Shown: piece after piece, positions 33,920-42,751 of the stretch
Numbering within the stretch: position 1 is the stretch's first letter
How the letters are laid out: every line of letters begins with the position of its first letter
Assembly: GCF_000238915.1 (NCBI RefSeq)
Contig: NZ_BAEG01000040.1
Span: forward strand, 1-44,590
DNA length: 44,590 nucleotides
Reading direction: 5' to 3'
From: Arthrobacter globiformis NBRC 12137
GTDB taxonomy: Bacteria > Actinomycetota > Actinomycetes > Actinomycetales > Micrococcaceae
Made by a program: the position numbers and the translations under genes
Notes under the pieces: model-generated
The model's database searches: none
What the model was told of the DNA's origin: nothing
What the model saw: the letters and a program-made list of their open reading frames with translations, nothing else

Positions 33920-34756
33920 ATGTCAGCAACCCAAAAAGTTCCCTTCCTCACCCAAAGTGACGGGCGCACCATCCCCCAAATCGGGCTCGGCATCTACGGA
34001 CCAGATGATGCCGGCACCGCAGACGCGGTCTCGACCGCCATTGAAGTCGGATACCGCATGATCGACACTGCGGCCCTCTATCAAAACGAGGGCGGCGTCG
34101 GTGAAGGGATCAGGCGCTCCGGTCTTCCCCGGGAAGAGCTGTACGTCACTACAAAGTTGGCCGATGACAGTCACGGTTATGATTCTGCCCTGGCAGCGTT
34201 CGATGCCAGCCTCAGAAGACTCGGGCTCGAATACGTTGACCTGTATCTGATTCACTGGCCACTTCCAGGCGTCGACAGGTATGTGGAAACGTGGAAGGCC
34301 TTTGAGAGGATCCTGGCCGACGGACGCGCGAAGTCCATCGGTGTATCGAACTTTCAGCCCAGACACCTCGAACGCCTAGCCGCGGAAACGACGGTCCTGC
34401 CGGTCTCCAACCAGATCGAACTGCACCCCGGTTTTCCCAATGACGCAATGCGCCGCTACGACTCGGACCATGGAATCCTCACCGTTGCCTGGTCGCCACT
34501 CGGTCGGGGGCGGGTCTTTGGAAATCCGGTGTTGGACGGCATCGCCGACAAGCACGGTAAGACCATCGCTCAGGTGGTGCTGCGGTGGCACGTCCAGCTG
34601 GGTAATGTGGTCATTCCGAAGTCTGTTACTCGCCGGCGGCTTATCGAAAACCTCGACGTTTTTGACTTCGCGCTCGACGCCGAAGACATGGCGGAAATCG
34701 CCTCACTGGAAAATGGCGTCCGCACAGGCGACGATCCAGACCTCTATAACGGTTGA
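33920..34756 (+). CDS. aldo/keto reductase
   Basis: NADPH-dependent carbonyl reductase. The 278-residue TIM barrel has the complete catalytic tetrad Asp49, Tyr54, Lys79 and His112 in MIDTAALYQNE, VTTKL and LIHWPLPG, with GVSNFQPRHLE, NQIELHPGF and the cofactor loop IPKSVTRRRL. It is typical of AKR5-type (2,5-diketogluconate reductase-like) enzymes. ATG 33920 has GGAAG just upstream; a TTG four codons earlier is the alternative. As the last gene of the locus it may reduce the keto or aldehyde product released by the upstream enzymes. Confidence 0.93.
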   Translation: MSATQKVPFLTQSDGRTIPQIGLGIYGPDDAGTADAVSTAIEVGYRMIDTAALYQNEGGVGEGIRRSGLPREELYVTTKLADDSHGYDSALAAFDASLRRLGLEYVDLYLIHWPLPGVDRYVETWKAFERILADGRAKSIGVSNFQPRHLERLAAETTVLPVSNQIELHPGFPNDAMRRYDSDHGILTVAWSPLGRGRVFGNPVLDGIADKHGKTIAQVVLRWHVQLGNVVIPKSVTRRRLIENLDVFDFALDAEDMAEIASLENGVRTGDDPDLYNG

Positions 34757-34809
34757 TTCCGCTGAGTAGGTTATCTACTGCGAGAGGGTATGCCGGGGCA
34801 ATACAGCAA

Positions 34810-34969
34810 TTAGGTCCAGGTGCTGAGGCCAAGAGCGGGTTCCAGCCGCACGTCTTCCCAGGCACGCCAGAAGCGTTCCATCCCGATAAGGGCCTCGGAG
34901 TGCCTTCACTCGGTTCCACCAAGCCTGGCTGTCGGCTTCGTTGACTTCGCGCACGTAGGAGGCACACAA
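34810..34969 (-). pseudogene. frameshifted remnant resembling DUF4913
   Basis: On the minus strand one frame reads VREVNEADSQAWWNRVKAL. After a one-frame shift the next reads RHSEALIGMERFWRAWEDV and RLEPALGLSTW, to a stop at 34810. Joined, this gives the DUF4913 pattern as I remember it (WW, HPEA, LWRAWEHLR, GMSVWW). DUF4913 proteins are short and mostly encoded on actinobacterial plasmids and integrative elements. At least one frameshift and loss of both ends make this a dead remnant. Confidence 0.45.
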
Positions 34970-36162
34970 GGGTCTAACAAACTAAGGGCCGGGAGGTCGG
35001 CGAGAAGGCAGGCTTTCCTCTCGGACAAGCACCCATGTCGGCCAAGATCAGAATTTCTTCAGCTTCAAGAGAAAGCCGATCTGTCGGGCGTGATGCAGTC
35101 GAGGACCTGTAACAGGCTTGCGTGGAAGACCTGACTCTTGTCCTGCAAGTTCCAACTTGATTCGTGCACAATTGTTTAGGCAACAACTGTTTGATACCTT
35201 GTTTCAGTTCCGCCCGGAGTGGCGCCCCCAATCCATTCCGGGTGGAACGTCCGTGCGGCGCGGGACGGCTTACATCGCCTCGTCAATTCCGCGTCCGTCA
35301 ACATACAAGTCGCGAAAAGCAGGTCTTGTGGAGTGGCTGGCGCCTCCGGTCCAACCGTTCGGCGGAAGGAAGGACAGACCGTTGGCGGAACGAGAAAGAT
35401 TCCCGGGCCTTCCTGGAGTTCTCCGGGTAACACTCCATTCGCCTCCGATGATGGCAAAACCCATCAAGGATGCGATGTATGGATGACAGGAGCGGAAACT
35501 GCTCCAGCCGGAAGTCGCATCCGCCTGCAAGACGGCGGCCGCTGGACGAATGGATGCCAGACGGGTCCGCTTTCTGGATCTGGTTGGATGCTGGAGCAGG
35601 CCGGCGGCTTATCCATGAGGGCGACGGCGTCGAAGTGATTACGGAATCCCTGCCGGACGCTTAGGGTCCTTGGATAGCCGCGGTCCAGCGAGTCGACGCT
35701 ACCCAGTCGCGTAGCTCCCCGACGTCGCCCGCCAGGCCCCATTGACTCAAAGCCGCGCCAGCGACTCATCCGGGCCGACCCTCGGTCATGGCCCTGCAAA
35801 CCTGCGACCGCGCGCCCGTTGCCTCTGCCGGCGAGGCAGCCATCTGCGGCCTTCAGTTCCGAGCGCGTGCGTCCCAACCGCGCCCTTACTGGTTATCCAG
35901 CTCGGATCAATATGGAACGGTGCTTCTGCGGCCCATTCGACGAAAGAACCGTTCGATCAGACTAGTCCGGCCGGAGAGCCGGTCGCCTGCGTTGGCGGGA
36001 CGATCTGTATCAGTTGAATGGTTCACCAGTGATGGCCAGAGACATGGTTAAAAAAACTTTGATGCAATCTAAGAAAAATATTGCTGATCACAGTTTTTGT
36101 GATTAGCATCTCAAAGGGATCTGAAATGCAGATCCATAAGGGACGGCAAAGGAGCCACCTAT
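34970..36162. other. 1.2-kb degenerate stretch between the two catabolic loci
   Basis: No intact gene is supported. Open frames are short, overlap in all frames and have mixed codon use. One piece looks coding: at 35470-35664 on the plus strand the frame ends with DEWMPDGSAFWIWLDAGAG and RRLIHEGDGVEVITES, which resembles the end of a small protein I cannot name. The right end (36040-36160) is unusually AT-rich and holds the control region of the monooxygenase gene, listed separately. Confidence 0.5.
36083..36107. promoter_or_regulatory. operator-like inverted repeat upstream of the monooxygenase gene
   Basis: GCTGATCACA (36083-36092), five bases, then TGTGATTAGC (36098-36107): ten-base arms with one mismatch, in an AT-rich stretch about 55 bp before the start at 36163. 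The outer GATGC (36061) and GCATC (36106-36110) extend the symmetry. It is a likely binding site for a dimeric regulator. The XRE-cupin protein encoded at 42752 is a candidate binder. Confidence 0.5.
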
Positions 36163-37335
36163 ATGCATATCGAAATCGCGGGTGCCGGTCTGGCGGGGCT
36201 GACTGCAGCGGCGGCATTCGGCAAGGCCGGATGTTCGGTGCGGGTACACGAAAAAGGGTCCATCCTCCGGGAGATCGGGGCTGGAATTTACCTGTGGGAA
36301 AACGGCCTACGGGCGCTGGAAGCCATCGGGGCATACGAGGAAGTTGTCTCCCGGGCCGAGAAGGTTGAGGTTCCGTTCCTGCGGGACCACGATGGCAGTA
36401 CGCTCCAGGACGAGTGGCTCCGGAACCACCGCCTTTACACCGTCGGCCGGCGGCACCTCTACCAGAGTCTTCTCAACGCGGCCCGCCGCCAGGGTGTGGA
36501 GATCGTCACCGACTCGCCGGTCACCGGGGCCACCCCGAACGGAACGCTGACTACGGCCGCTGGCCAGGAGTACCCGGCTGACCTTGCCATCGGGGCCGAC
36601 GGCGTGTTCTCCAAAGTCCGGGATTCCCTCGGCCTGCGCCAAAAACTTGTGGATCTGCGCGACGGCGGTGGGCGGCACCTTATCCCCCGGACGGGCGACG
36701 ATCCGGTCCACCAGACCATCGAGCAGTGGAACGGCGGACGCCGCATCGGCATCATCCCGTGCTCACCGGACGAAACGTACGTATTCCTCTGCTGCCCTGC
36801 AAACGACGTCGAGGGCCGCGAACAGAATCCGTTCAACGCTGCCACGTGGATCGAAAGCTTCCCGGAGTTCCGCTCCCAGCTGGAGCGGATCCCTTTCGAC
36901 ACCGAAGGACGCTGGGCGCCTTTCCACGATGTGCACGTCAGCCAGTGGTACAGCGGCCGGACGGCGCTGGTGGGCGACGCCGCCCACGCCATGTCGCCGA
37001 ATCTGGGCCAAGCGGCCTGTGTCGCGATGACCAACGCCGTGGCCCTGGCCATTGCCGTTACCAACAGCAGCAGCATCGATTTCGCCCTCAAGTCCTGGCA
37101 GGAAGGCCAGCGCGAGATGAGCGAAGGAGTCCAACGCTACTCCCGCGTCTATGGCAAGGTCGGCACGATGTGGCCGAAGGGTCTGCTTGACGCGCGCTCC
37201 GCCCTGGTCAGGAAGCTCACGGCATCCCGTCGGGTACAGGGATCTATCAACTTCGCGGCCGAACGTTTTCCCGCCGGGCAGATCCAGCGCATCGACGCCG
37301 CGGCGGCCATCCTCAAGGAAGAAGTGCTCGCATGA
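36163..37335 (+). CDS. FAD-dependent monooxygenase, MHPCO-like
   Basis: Class A flavoprotein hydroxylase. The 390-residue protein has the FAD motif GAGLAGLTAAAAFGKAG, the DG motif AIGADGVFSKVRDSLG and the GD motif ALVGDAAHAMSPNLGQAA. Beyond these shared motifs, GAGIYLWENGLRALEAIGA, a Trp-containing sheet region and IESFPEF resemble 2-methyl-3-hydroxypyridine-5-carboxylate oxygenase (MHPCO), which hydroxylates and opens a pyridine ring in vitamin B6 breakdown. That comparison is from memory. AGGAG precedes ATG 36163. The stop overlaps the next start (ATGA). Other aromatic or heterocyclic substrates are possible. Confidence 0.88.
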   Translation: MHIEIAGAGLAGLTAAAAFGKAGCSVRVHEKGSILREIGAGIYLWENGLRALEAIGAYEEVVSRAEKVEVPFLRDHDGSTLQDEWLRNHRLYTVGRRHLYQSLLNAARRQGVEIVTDSPVTGATPNGTLTTAAGQEYPADLAIGADGVFSKVRDSLGLRQKLVDLRDGGGRHLIPRTGDDPVHQTIEQWNGGRRIGIIPCSPDETYVFLCCPANDVEGREQNPFNAATWIESFPEFRSQLERIPFDTEGRWAPFHDVHVSQWYSGRTALVGDAAHAMSPNLGQAACVAMTNAVALAIAVTNSSSIDFALKSWQEGQREMSEGVQRYSRVYGKVGTMWPKGLLDARSALVRKLTASRRVQGSINFAAERFPAGQIQRIDAAAAILKEEVLA

Positions 37336-38480
37336 AAACCCAGAAACTGAAAATTGTTGCCCTTGCCGCCGTCGGACTTCTCCTGCTCTCCGGGTGCGCT
37401 ACGGCAAGCGCCGGGGCTGAGCCGGTTAACGGCGAATCCTGGTCCGCGCCCGCGCTGCTGACGAACTGCAAGTCCCCCAAAGTGGACCCCCGTGGCTGCA
37501 CCGGACCGAACACGCCCGGGACCTACACGTCCCTGAACCGGAGCGAGGTCACTAAACCCTGGCGCATCTGCTCCGTGCTGCCCCACCTGAAGGACCCGAC
37601 CTGGGTGGGGATGAACTATGGTCAGGCCACGCAGGCGCGGCAGTTGGGCGTCTCCCTCACCACCACGGATGCGGGGGGCTATGAGAACGTCGCCCAGCAG
37701 GTCACGCAGGTGGAAGACTGTGTCAGCTCTGGCGCGAACGCGGTGCTGTTGAGCGCGGTCAGCAATGAATCGCTGAACCCTGCCATCGCCAAAGCGAAGA
37801 AGAAGGGTGTGGCGGTGGTCGACGTCGGAAACGGAGTCTCCTCCGCAGAGGTGGACGCCCGCGTGCTGCAGGACTACGTGGACATGGGCAAGATGATCGG
37901 CACCCACCTGGCAGCCCTGAAGAAGTCGCTGAAAGTGGCGCTCCTGCCGGGACCGGCCGGGGCAGGATGGACGGAGCGGTCCCGGAAGGGCTTCGAGGCA
38001 GCAGTCGCAGGCTCAGCGGTCGAAATCGTGGATGTCAAGTACGGAGACACCGGCAAAGAGGTCCAGCTGAAGCTCGTTGAAGACACCCTGTCCGCCAACC
38101 CTGACATCGATGCAATTGTCGGCACGGCAATCACCATGGAAGTCGCCGCGACGCTCCTGGCCGAGCAGGGCAAGGCCGAGGACATCGGACTGTACGGGAC
38201 GTACGTGACCCCGCAGGCAGTTGAACTCATCAAACGCGGGCAGGCGAAATGCGCTCCGTCTGAACAGTCCAGCCAGATCGGCAAGATCTCCGTGGACCTT
38301 GCGGTGCGGACGCTGGAGCGCAAACCGCTGGACAAGGACATCCAGCGGTACGCCCCGGAGCCCCTCCTGATCTGTGGACCCAAGGAGGACGGCTACGACA
38401 ACACGGCGAAATTCGACGCCACCGGAAGTTTCGCGCCGCAGGGCTGGTCACCGGCGTTCAACGTTGAAGCGGGCAAGTGA
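37332..38480 (+). CDS. TorT-like ABC substrate-binding lipoprotein
   Basis: The 382-residue protein has a signal peptide with lipobox LSGC and Cys22, then a type I periplasmic binding fold. ICSVLPHLKDPTWVGMNYG and the following GVSLTTTDAGGYENVAQQV resemble TorT, the TMAO-sensing binding protein, more than ordinary sugar binders. Later parts are ANAVLLSAVSNESLNPAIAK and LLPGPAGAGWTERSRKGFEA. Six cysteines after the lipid cysteine (in TNCKSP, RGCTGP, RICSVL, EDCVSS, AKCAPS and LICGPK) could form disulfides outside the cell. Overlap with the monooxygenase gene ties it to the same substrate. Confidence 0.9.
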   Translation: MKTQKLKIVALAAVGLLLLSGCATASAGAEPVNGESWSAPALLTNCKSPKVDPRGCTGPNTPGTYTSLNRSEVTKPWRICSVLPHLKDPTWVGMNYGQATQARQLGVSLTTTDAGGYENVAQQVTQVEDCVSSGANAVLLSAVSNESLNPAIAKAKKKGVAVVDVGNGVSSAEVDARVLQDYVDMGKMIGTHLAALKKSLKVALLPGPAGAGWTERSRKGFEAAVAGSAVEIVDVKYGDTGKEVQLKLVEDTLSANPDIDAIVGTAITMEVAATLLAEQGKAEDIGLYGTYVTPQAVELIKRGQAKCAPSEQSSQIGKISVDLAVRTLERKPLDKDIQRYAPEPLLICGPKEDGYDNTAKFDATGSFAPQGWSPAFNVEAGK

Positions 38481-40135
38481 TGGGTGCCAATGCCTTTGCG
38501 TTGACCGGCAACGTCGTCACCATGACCGCAGCGCCCAACGCGCGCGTCGTCTATGTCGAGGACGGCAAGATCGTCGGCGTCGGTGACCAGGGTTACGCCG
38601 GCGAACTGCAGCGGCGCGGAGTCACCGTCCACGATCTGGGCGGGCGGACGATCCTTCCGGGATTCATTGACCCTCATCTACATTTCGCCCAGTACGCGGC
38701 CGGAACCCACCGGGGCATCGACTGCCGCGTACCGGCGTGCAAAACCATCTCTGACGTTCTCGATGCCCTGCGGACCGGGCTGAACGCGGGCCGGACGGTC
38801 GGGGACTGGCTCATCGGTTACGGCAACTTGTTCTTCGACCAAAAAATCGCCGAACGCAGGCTGCCGACCCGGCTGGAACTTGACTCGGTCAGCAGGACGA
38901 CTCCCATTGTCCTGCACTGCGGCGGCCACGTGTCCGTGCTCAATACCCCTGCCCTGGCCTTGGCCGGGGTGGAGCGCTTTATCACCGGCGGCGAGGGCCT
39001 GTGGGGCAGTCCCGTGGTCCACCTTGACGACGCCGGGCAGCCGACCGGCGTCGTTGCAGAGATTGACGGCCTGCTGCCGATTCCGGAAAGCAGCGTCGAG
39101 GAACTGACGCGCTTCTATTCCGATACCTTCCACAACGACTTCCTCGCCCATGGCGTTACGTCACTCGGTGAAATGGCCGAATCAGCACGTAACGTGGAAG
39201 CGCTGGACGCGGCGGTCGCGGCCGGCAGTCTCAACGGACGGATCGCGCTTTACGCCATGGCACCGTCGCTGCTCCCGGTCGCGGCGGCGTGCGACTGGGT
39301 GGCCGGCTTTTCCTCACGCAGCGGGCCCGAACGTGTCTGGGCCCGGGGAGTCAAGGTGTTCGCAGACGGGGGATACTCCGCACGCAATGCGGCCAGCCTC
39401 GACGACTACTCCCGCGACCACGGCCATCGCGCCGGATACAGGGGCAAACTCAATCTCTCCCGCGGCGCCCTGATGGAAGCCATCAGGACTGCGCGCCACA
39501 AAGACGTGCAGATTGCCATCCATACCAACGGCACCAGGGCGCAGCGCGAAGCGATCGAGGCCATTCTTGCCGTGGGCGACGCCCACGACCATCCGCCAGT
39601 GCGCATCGAGCACTTGGGCAATGTGCTGGACTCGGTGGAGGAGATCGCATCATGGCGCGCGGCCAACGTGATCCCCGTGATGCAACCGGGCTTCCTGCAC
39701 AACTTCATCGGTGACTACCTGCCCATGCTTTTCCCCGCCACGGGCAGCACGGGAAGGCTTCCGCTGCGGACCGTGCTGCACGAAGGCGTATCGCCCGTCA
39801 TCAGCTCGGACATCACTCTCGGCGGAGAACCGGGAGCGACGAATCCCTTACACACCATCTGGTCGGCGGTGTCCCGAAGAAGCTACTGGGGGAACCACAT
39901 CGAACCGGAAGAATCCATCTCGGTGGCGCAAGCTCTCAGGTTGCACACGATCGAAGCGGCGAAAGCCATCGGGCTCGACCAAGTGGCCGGTTCCCTGGAG
40001 CCCGGAAAAGCCGCGGACATGGTGGTTCTGGACAGGGACCCGCACACCGTTCCCGAAGCGGAGTTGAAGGACATCCGGGTGGAACGCACATACGTCAACG
40101 GAGTCCTGGCGTATTCAGGAGGTGAGAAGGCATGA
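38480..40135 (+). CDS. YtcJ/NfdA-type metal-dependent amidohydrolase
   Basis: A 551-residue member of the amidohydrolase superfamily, subgroup YtcJ (COG1574). It has the metal motif DPHLHFAQ, the conserved lysine region GVKVFADGGYS, IAIHTNGTRAQR, RIEHLGNV and the acid in VISSDITLGG, then a C-terminal strand domain with GSLEPGKAADMVVLDRDP. The best-known member is N-substituted formamide deformylase (NfdA) of Arthrobacter, so C-N hydrolysis of an amide or formamide is plausible. There is no signal peptide. The start is ATG 38480 or GTG 38477, both overlapping the previous stop. It overlaps the ATPase gene by four bases. Confidence 0.9.
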   Translation: MGANAFALTGNVVTMTAAPNARVVYVEDGKIVGVGDQGYAGELQRRGVTVHDLGGRTILPGFIDPHLHFAQYAAGTHRGIDCRVPACKTISDVLDALRTGLNAGRTVGDWLIGYGNLFFDQKIAERRLPTRLELDSVSRTTPIVLHCGGHVSVLNTPALALAGVERFITGGEGLWGSPVVHLDDAGQPTGVVAEIDGLLPIPESSVEELTRFYSDTFHNDFLAHGVTSLGEMAESARNVEALDAAVAAGSLNGRIALYAMAPSLLPVAAACDWVAGFSSRSGPERVWARGVKVFADGGYSARNAASLDDYSRDHGHRAGYRGKLNLSRGALMEAIRTARHKDVQIAIHTNGTRAQREAIEAILAVGDAHDHPPVRIEHLGNVLDSVEEIASWRAANVIPVMQPGFLHNFIGDYLPMLFPATGSTGRLPLRTVLHEGVSPVISSDITLGGEPGATNPLHTIWSAVSRRSYWGNHIEPEESISVAQALRLHTIEAAKAIGLDQVAGSLEPGKAADMVVLDRDPHTVPEAELKDIRVERTYVNGVLAYSGGEKA

Positions 40136-41628
40136 CCGCCAACCCGTTAGTGGCCATCCGTAATGTCAGCAAGAAGTTTGCCGGTGTCACGGCACTCAGC
40201 GATGTCTCCTTCGAGATCAAGCGCGGCGAAATCCATGCGCTCATGGGCGAGAACGGCGCAGGCAAGTCAACGCTGATCAAGATTCTCTGCGGAGTCCACA
40301 AGGCTACGAGAGGATCAATAGCCCTGGACGGTGCCGAAATAGTTTTCGACGGCCCCCAGGACGCCGAAAAGGGCGGGATCCGGACCGTGTTCCAGGAACT
40401 GAACATCGTCCCGCAGCTTTCGGTAGCCGAGAACATCTCCCTGGGTTCACTGCCTCTCAAGTCCGGCCTCGTTGACCGGAAGAAGATGCTCGAGCGCGCC
40501 GCCGACGCCCTGTCTGGGTTGGGGGCAGACCTGCCGCTGGAAGCCCGTGCCGGTGACCTGCCGCGTTCCTCCCAGCAGCTGATCGAGATCGCCCGTGCCC
40601 TGATGGGTGAAGCGAGGCTCCTGATCCTGGACGAACCCACGGCTTCGCTGGGCGAGAACGAGAGCCGGCAGCTGCTGAGCATCGTAACCGGGCTGGCCCG
40701 GCGAGGTGTCGCCATTCTCTATGTCACGCACCGCATGCATGAAGTGGAGGCCATTGCCGACCGCGTCTCCGTCCTCCGAGACGGGAAGTTCATCGAAACT
40801 CTCAATGCACCGATGGACGAAGCCATCATCGTCGAAAGGATGATCGGGCGCCCGGCGAGCTCGCTCTACCAGCACTCGAGACGGGAACCTGGGCGGGAAC
40901 TCCTCGTGGTTTCCGGGCTCGGAAGCGCAACCCTGCGCGATGTTTCAATGACCGTGCGCGCCGGCGAGGTCGTCGGCGTCGCCGGCCTGCTCGGGTGCGG
41001 GAAATCAGACCTGGCCCGGGCCTGTTTCGGGCTGCACCCGGTCCAGGACGGCGGCATTAAGCTCGACGGCGAGCAGATCGCCAGACCGTCACCGGCAGGA
41101 ATGCTGGAGCGCGGGCTCGTCTATTATCCTTCGGACCGGCGCACCGAGGGCCTTGTTTTGGGCCGCCCGCTCTTCGAATCCATGACCATGGGTTCCCACC
41201 GGCCCGCGCGGATCACCAGGAAGGGTTTCCTGAGGACACAGAAAGAATATGAACTGGCGCACAGCATCGCCGAGGAGCTGGACCTGCGACCCATGCAGCT
41301 TGACCGGACGTCCGGGAAGTTCTCGGGCGGCAACCAGCAAAAAGCCGTTTTGGCCAGGGGCCGGATGCGCACGGCGAAAGTCCATCTGTTCGATGAACCG
41401 ACGGTGGGAATCGACGTCGGAGCGAAGGCCGATGTTTACCGTCTGATCGACAACTATGCCGATGCCGGCCACGGCGTGGTGGTGATCTCCTCCGACCTGA
41501 CGGAGATCATCGGCGTCAGCGACAGGGTCTACGTCATGCGCGAAGGCCGCATCGCCGCCCACCTGACTGGCGCCGACATCACAGAAGAAAACATTGCCAG
41601 GTCATTCTTCGCCGCAGCCCCGGCGTGA
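40132..41628 (+). CDS. ABC importer ATPase, two-domain (CUT2/RbsA type)
   Basis: The 498-residue protein has two nucleotide-binding domains. The first has Walker A GENGAGKST (39-47), LPRSSQQLIEIARAL and LLILDEPTASLG. The second has GLLGCGKSDLARACFG, signature FSGGNQQKAVLARGRM and HLFDEPTVGIDVG. It is a paralogue of the ATPase at 23438 but clearly different in sequence. AGGAGGTGAG precedes ATG 40132. It pairs with the single permease downstream and the TorT-like lipoprotein upstream, so the pore is probably a homodimer. Confidence 0.95.
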   Translation: MTANPLVAIRNVSKKFAGVTALSDVSFEIKRGEIHALMGENGAGKSTLIKILCGVHKATRGSIALDGAEIVFDGPQDAEKGGIRTVFQELNIVPQLSVAENISLGSLPLKSGLVDRKKMLERAADALSGLGADLPLEARAGDLPRSSQQLIEIARALMGEARLLILDEPTASLGENESRQLLSIVTGLARRGVAILYVTHRMHEVEAIADRVSVLRDGKFIETLNAPMDEAIIVERMIGRPASSLYQHSRREPGRELLVVSGLGSATLRDVSMTVRAGEVVGVAGLLGCGKSDLARACFGLHPVQDGGIKLDGEQIARPSPAGMLERGLVYYPSDRRTEGLVLGRPLFESMTMGSHRPARITRKGFLRTQKEYELAHSIAEELDLRPMQLDRTSGKFSGGNQQKAVLARGRMRTAKVHLFDEPTVGIDVGAKADVYRLIDNYADAGHGVVVISSDLTEIIGVSDRVYVMREGRIAAHLTGADITEENIARSFFAAAPA

Positions 41629-41663
41629 GCCCCTCCCTTCCCATCTCTTAAGGAGAAAAACCT

Positions 41664-42659
41664 TTGACGACAACACTTAGTCCGGAACGCACAGTAACCC
41701 CGGCCACCGCCCGGCGCAGCCTGCAGTTCATCCTGACCACCGGCCTCCTGCCCGCCCTGCTGATCCTGATGTGCGTTGTCTTTGCCATCGTGGAACCGCG
41801 CTTTGTGGACGGGTCAAACCTTCTCAACGTTGCCCGCCAGTCCGTTTTCCTTCTCCTCATCGCCATGGGGCAGATGATCGTACTGATCAATGCGCAGTTG
41901 GATCTGTCCGTCGGTGCAACCGTCGCGCTGACAAGCGTGGTGGTGGCCTCCGTGACCGCGGCAAGCTCCGGCGGACCGGAAAGCGTCCTGCTGGGACTGG
42001 GGGCCGGGCTCCTGCTCGGCGTAGTGATTGGACTGGTGAACGGCTGCATCGTGGCATTCTGGAAGGTTCCGTCCTTCATGGCCACGCTCGGTTCCACTTC
42101 TGTGCTGACAGGCCTGGCCCTGATCATTTCCAAGGGTGCCCCCATCATCGGGCTCCCGATGATATTTTCCGATGCGCTGGCCACCTCCTCCGTTCTGGGG
42201 ATTCCGGTTCCTGTGCTCCTCGGTGTCGTTATCGCCATCGGAATGGGCATCTTTATGTCGCGCACCGTGCCCGGACGCAATATGTACGCCGTCGGAGGCA
42301 ACCGGGCTGCGGCGCTGGTGGCGGGAATCAACGTGAGGAAAACAGTCATACTGGCGTTCGTCCTGTGCTCCGTTCTCGCTTCCTTGGCTGGGATCCTCCT
42401 CACCGCCCGTGTGGGTTCGGGAGAAGCATCGCTGGGTGCAAGCTTCGTGATGCTGTCCATCGCCGCTGCCGTGCTCGGTGGCACCTCGCTCTTCGGCGGT
42501 GAAGGCGTTCTGTGGCGCGTCGTACTCGGTGTCCTCTTCCTGGGCGTGCTGAGCAACGGCATGAACTTGCTCCACGTCTCCAGCTACATCCAGGAGCTTG
42601 TCATTGGCATGGTCCTGATCGCCGCCGTAGCCGCTGAAAGGCTCAAGAGAGTGGCATGA
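41664..42659 (+). CDS. ABC importer permease (RbsC type)
   Basis: A 331-residue membrane protein with about nine or ten hydrophobic segments. CUT2 permease motifs are present: VLINAQLDLSVGATVALTSV, then VPSFMATLGSTSVLTGLALI, YAVGGNRAAALVAGINV and VLGGTSLFGGEGVLWRVVLG. It starts with TTG 41664, eight bases after AAGGAG. The start is set by that site, as no ATG or GTG lies nearby in frame. It is the only permease gene of this importer in the window. Confidence 0.93.
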   Translation: MTTTLSPERTVTPATARRSLQFILTTGLLPALLILMCVVFAIVEPRFVDGSNLLNVARQSVFLLLIAMGQMIVLINAQLDLSVGATVALTSVVVASVTAASSGGPESVLLGLGAGLLLGVVIGLVNGCIVAFWKVPSFMATLGSTSVLTGLALIISKGAPIIGLPMIFSDALATSSVLGIPVPVLLGVVIAIGMGIFMSRTVPGRNMYAVGGNRAAALVAGINVRKTVILAFVLCSVLASLAGILLTARVGSGEASLGASFVMLSIAAAVLGGTSLFGGEGVLWRVVLGVLFLGVLSNGMNLLHVSSYIQELVIGMVLIAAVAAERLKRVA

Positions 42660-42694
42660 GGGCACTCTCGGTTCCACCACAATCCCACTGATAT

Positions 42695-42709
42695 GGTCAT
42701 GTACTGACC
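42695..42709. promoter_or_regulatory. short palindrome upstream of the XRE-cupin gene
   Basis: GGTCA-TGTAC-TGACC is a perfect 5-base inverted repeat 43 bp before the regulator start and 36 bp after the permease stop. It is a possible autoregulatory operator, though short enough to occur by chance. Confidence 0.3.
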
Positions 42710-42751
42710 GGCCGTCATCGGGCAGGCACAATCGGCGAAGGAGTAATCGGC

